Positions 6,210 to 6,348 of a DNA stretch of 6,348 nt are shown piece by piece. The position numbers were made by a program, and so were the translations under genes. The DNA lies in NCBI GenBank assembly GCA_020851395.1, contig JADZCW010000245.1, positions 1-6,348 on the forward strand, given 5' to 3'. This DNA is from Phycisphaeraceae bacterium (lineage in GTDB: Bacteria; Planctomycetota; Phycisphaerae; Phycisphaerales; Phycisphaeraceae). Numbering within the stretch: the first letter of the stretch is position 1; each line of letters starts with the position of its first letter. Under the pieces are notes generated by a model. It saw nothing but the letters and a program-made list of their open reading frames with translations, had not been told where the DNA came from and did no database searches.

Positions 6210-6253
6210 CGGCTTGCCGGTGACGAGCCGGCCTGGTTTCCCCGAGCAAGCCG
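6210..6253 (+). other. Inverted repeat in the tRNA leader, flush with the mature 5' end
   Basis: GGCTTGC (6211-6217) is the exact reverse complement of GCAAGCC (6246-6252), and the flanking C6210 could pair with G6253, the first base of the tRNA. A smaller repeat, GCCGG (6216-6220) with CCGGC (6228-6232), overlaps its left arm and could form an alternative stem. If transcribed, the larger stem would end exactly where RNase P must cut. Arms of seven bases can arise by chance in GC-rich DNA, so its function is uncertain. Confidence 0.4.
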
Positions 6254-6338
6254 CGGCCGTGGCGAAATTGGCAGACGCGCCAGCTTGAGGTGCTGGTGGG
6301 AGTCAAATCCCTTGGAGGTTCGAGTCCTCTCGGCCGCA
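6253..6338 (+). tRNA. tRNA-Leu (anticodon GAG)
   Basis: The 86-base sequence folds as a class II tRNA. The acceptor stem is GCGGCCG (6253-6259) with CGGCCGC (6331-6337), discriminator A at 6338. The D arm is GCG/CGC (6262-6264, 6276-6278) with the TTGG-containing loop. The anticodon stem is CCAGC/GCTGG (6280-6284, 6292-6296) and the loop TTGAGGT carries anticodon GAG at 6287-6289, which reads CUC and CUU codons. The long variable arm (6297-6313) has a GGGA/TCCC stem, as expected for tRNA-Leu. The T arm GGAGG/CCTCT (6314-6318, 6326-6330) encloses loop TTCGAGT. The 3' CCA is not encoded, since TTA follows the discriminator, so a CCA-adding enzyme is needed. Confidence 0.97.
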
Positions 6339-6348
6339 TTAAGACCCC

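Noticed and set aside
6013..6339. Minus-strand frame of 108 codons starting inside the tRNA
   Set aside because: Its first residues are the antisense translation of a tRNA-Leu, a common mis-annotated pseudo-protein, and it overlaps the start of the aspartate kinase gene in another frame.
1..6348. Search for CRISPR repeats, insertion sequences, attachment sites, defence or toxin genes
   Set aside because: No regularly spaced repeats, transposase or integrase motifs, terminal inverted repeats or known toxin/antitoxin motifs were seen. The tRNA 3' end could in principle serve as an integration site, but no direct repeat of it occurs in the window.

Overview
The window is GC-rich chromosomal DNA (by eye roughly two-thirds G+C) and densely packed with genes. 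Seven protein-coding genes all read leftward on the minus strand, and one tRNA gene at the right edge reads rightward. The gene set suggests a free-living Gram-negative-type bacterium. Membrane-anchored and repeat-type proteins of no recognised family, few clear Shine-Dalgarno sites, and a UbiA homologue of the type used in the futalosine menaquinone pathway would fit a planctomycete (Phycisphaerae-like) genome. That taxonomic reading is an inference from style and context; no marker gene fixes it.

Layout from the right edge, in the direction of transcription. A tRNA-Leu(GAG) gene (6253-6338, plus strand) lies behind a good sigma70-type promoter. It is divergent from an aspartate kinase gene (4737-6056, minus). 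The kinase is followed 58 bp later by an AEC-family ten-helix permease (3689-4678). Next comes a three-gene group of unknown function. It consists of a small protein with a TPR-like N-terminus (2942-3643), then two single-pass membrane-anchored proteins (2181-2945 and 1285-2130) that look like diverged paralogues. The first two of these overlap by an ATGA junction and are probably translationally coupled. After a 110 bp gap holding a 3' hairpin and a possible promoter come ubiX (545-1174) and, 3 bp later, a UbiA-type prenyltransferase (541 down to the window edge, truncated).

How the genes fit together. Aspartate kinase commits aspartate to the lysine, threonine, methionine and diaminopimelate pathway, and the adjacent permease could move a related small carboxylate or amino acid, though nothing in its sequence proves this. 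UbiX makes prenylated FMN for a UbiD-type decarboxylase, and the UbiA-type enzyme prenylates the aromatic quinone ring, so this pair belongs to respiratory quinone synthesis. The middle three genes are conserved-looking but unassigned, and the anchored pair is the least explained part of the window. I see no mobile element, CRISPR array, phage gene, toxin-antitoxin pair or defence system. Most of the window is ordinary housekeeping sequence, and the long plus-strand reading frames are antisense shadows of the real genes.
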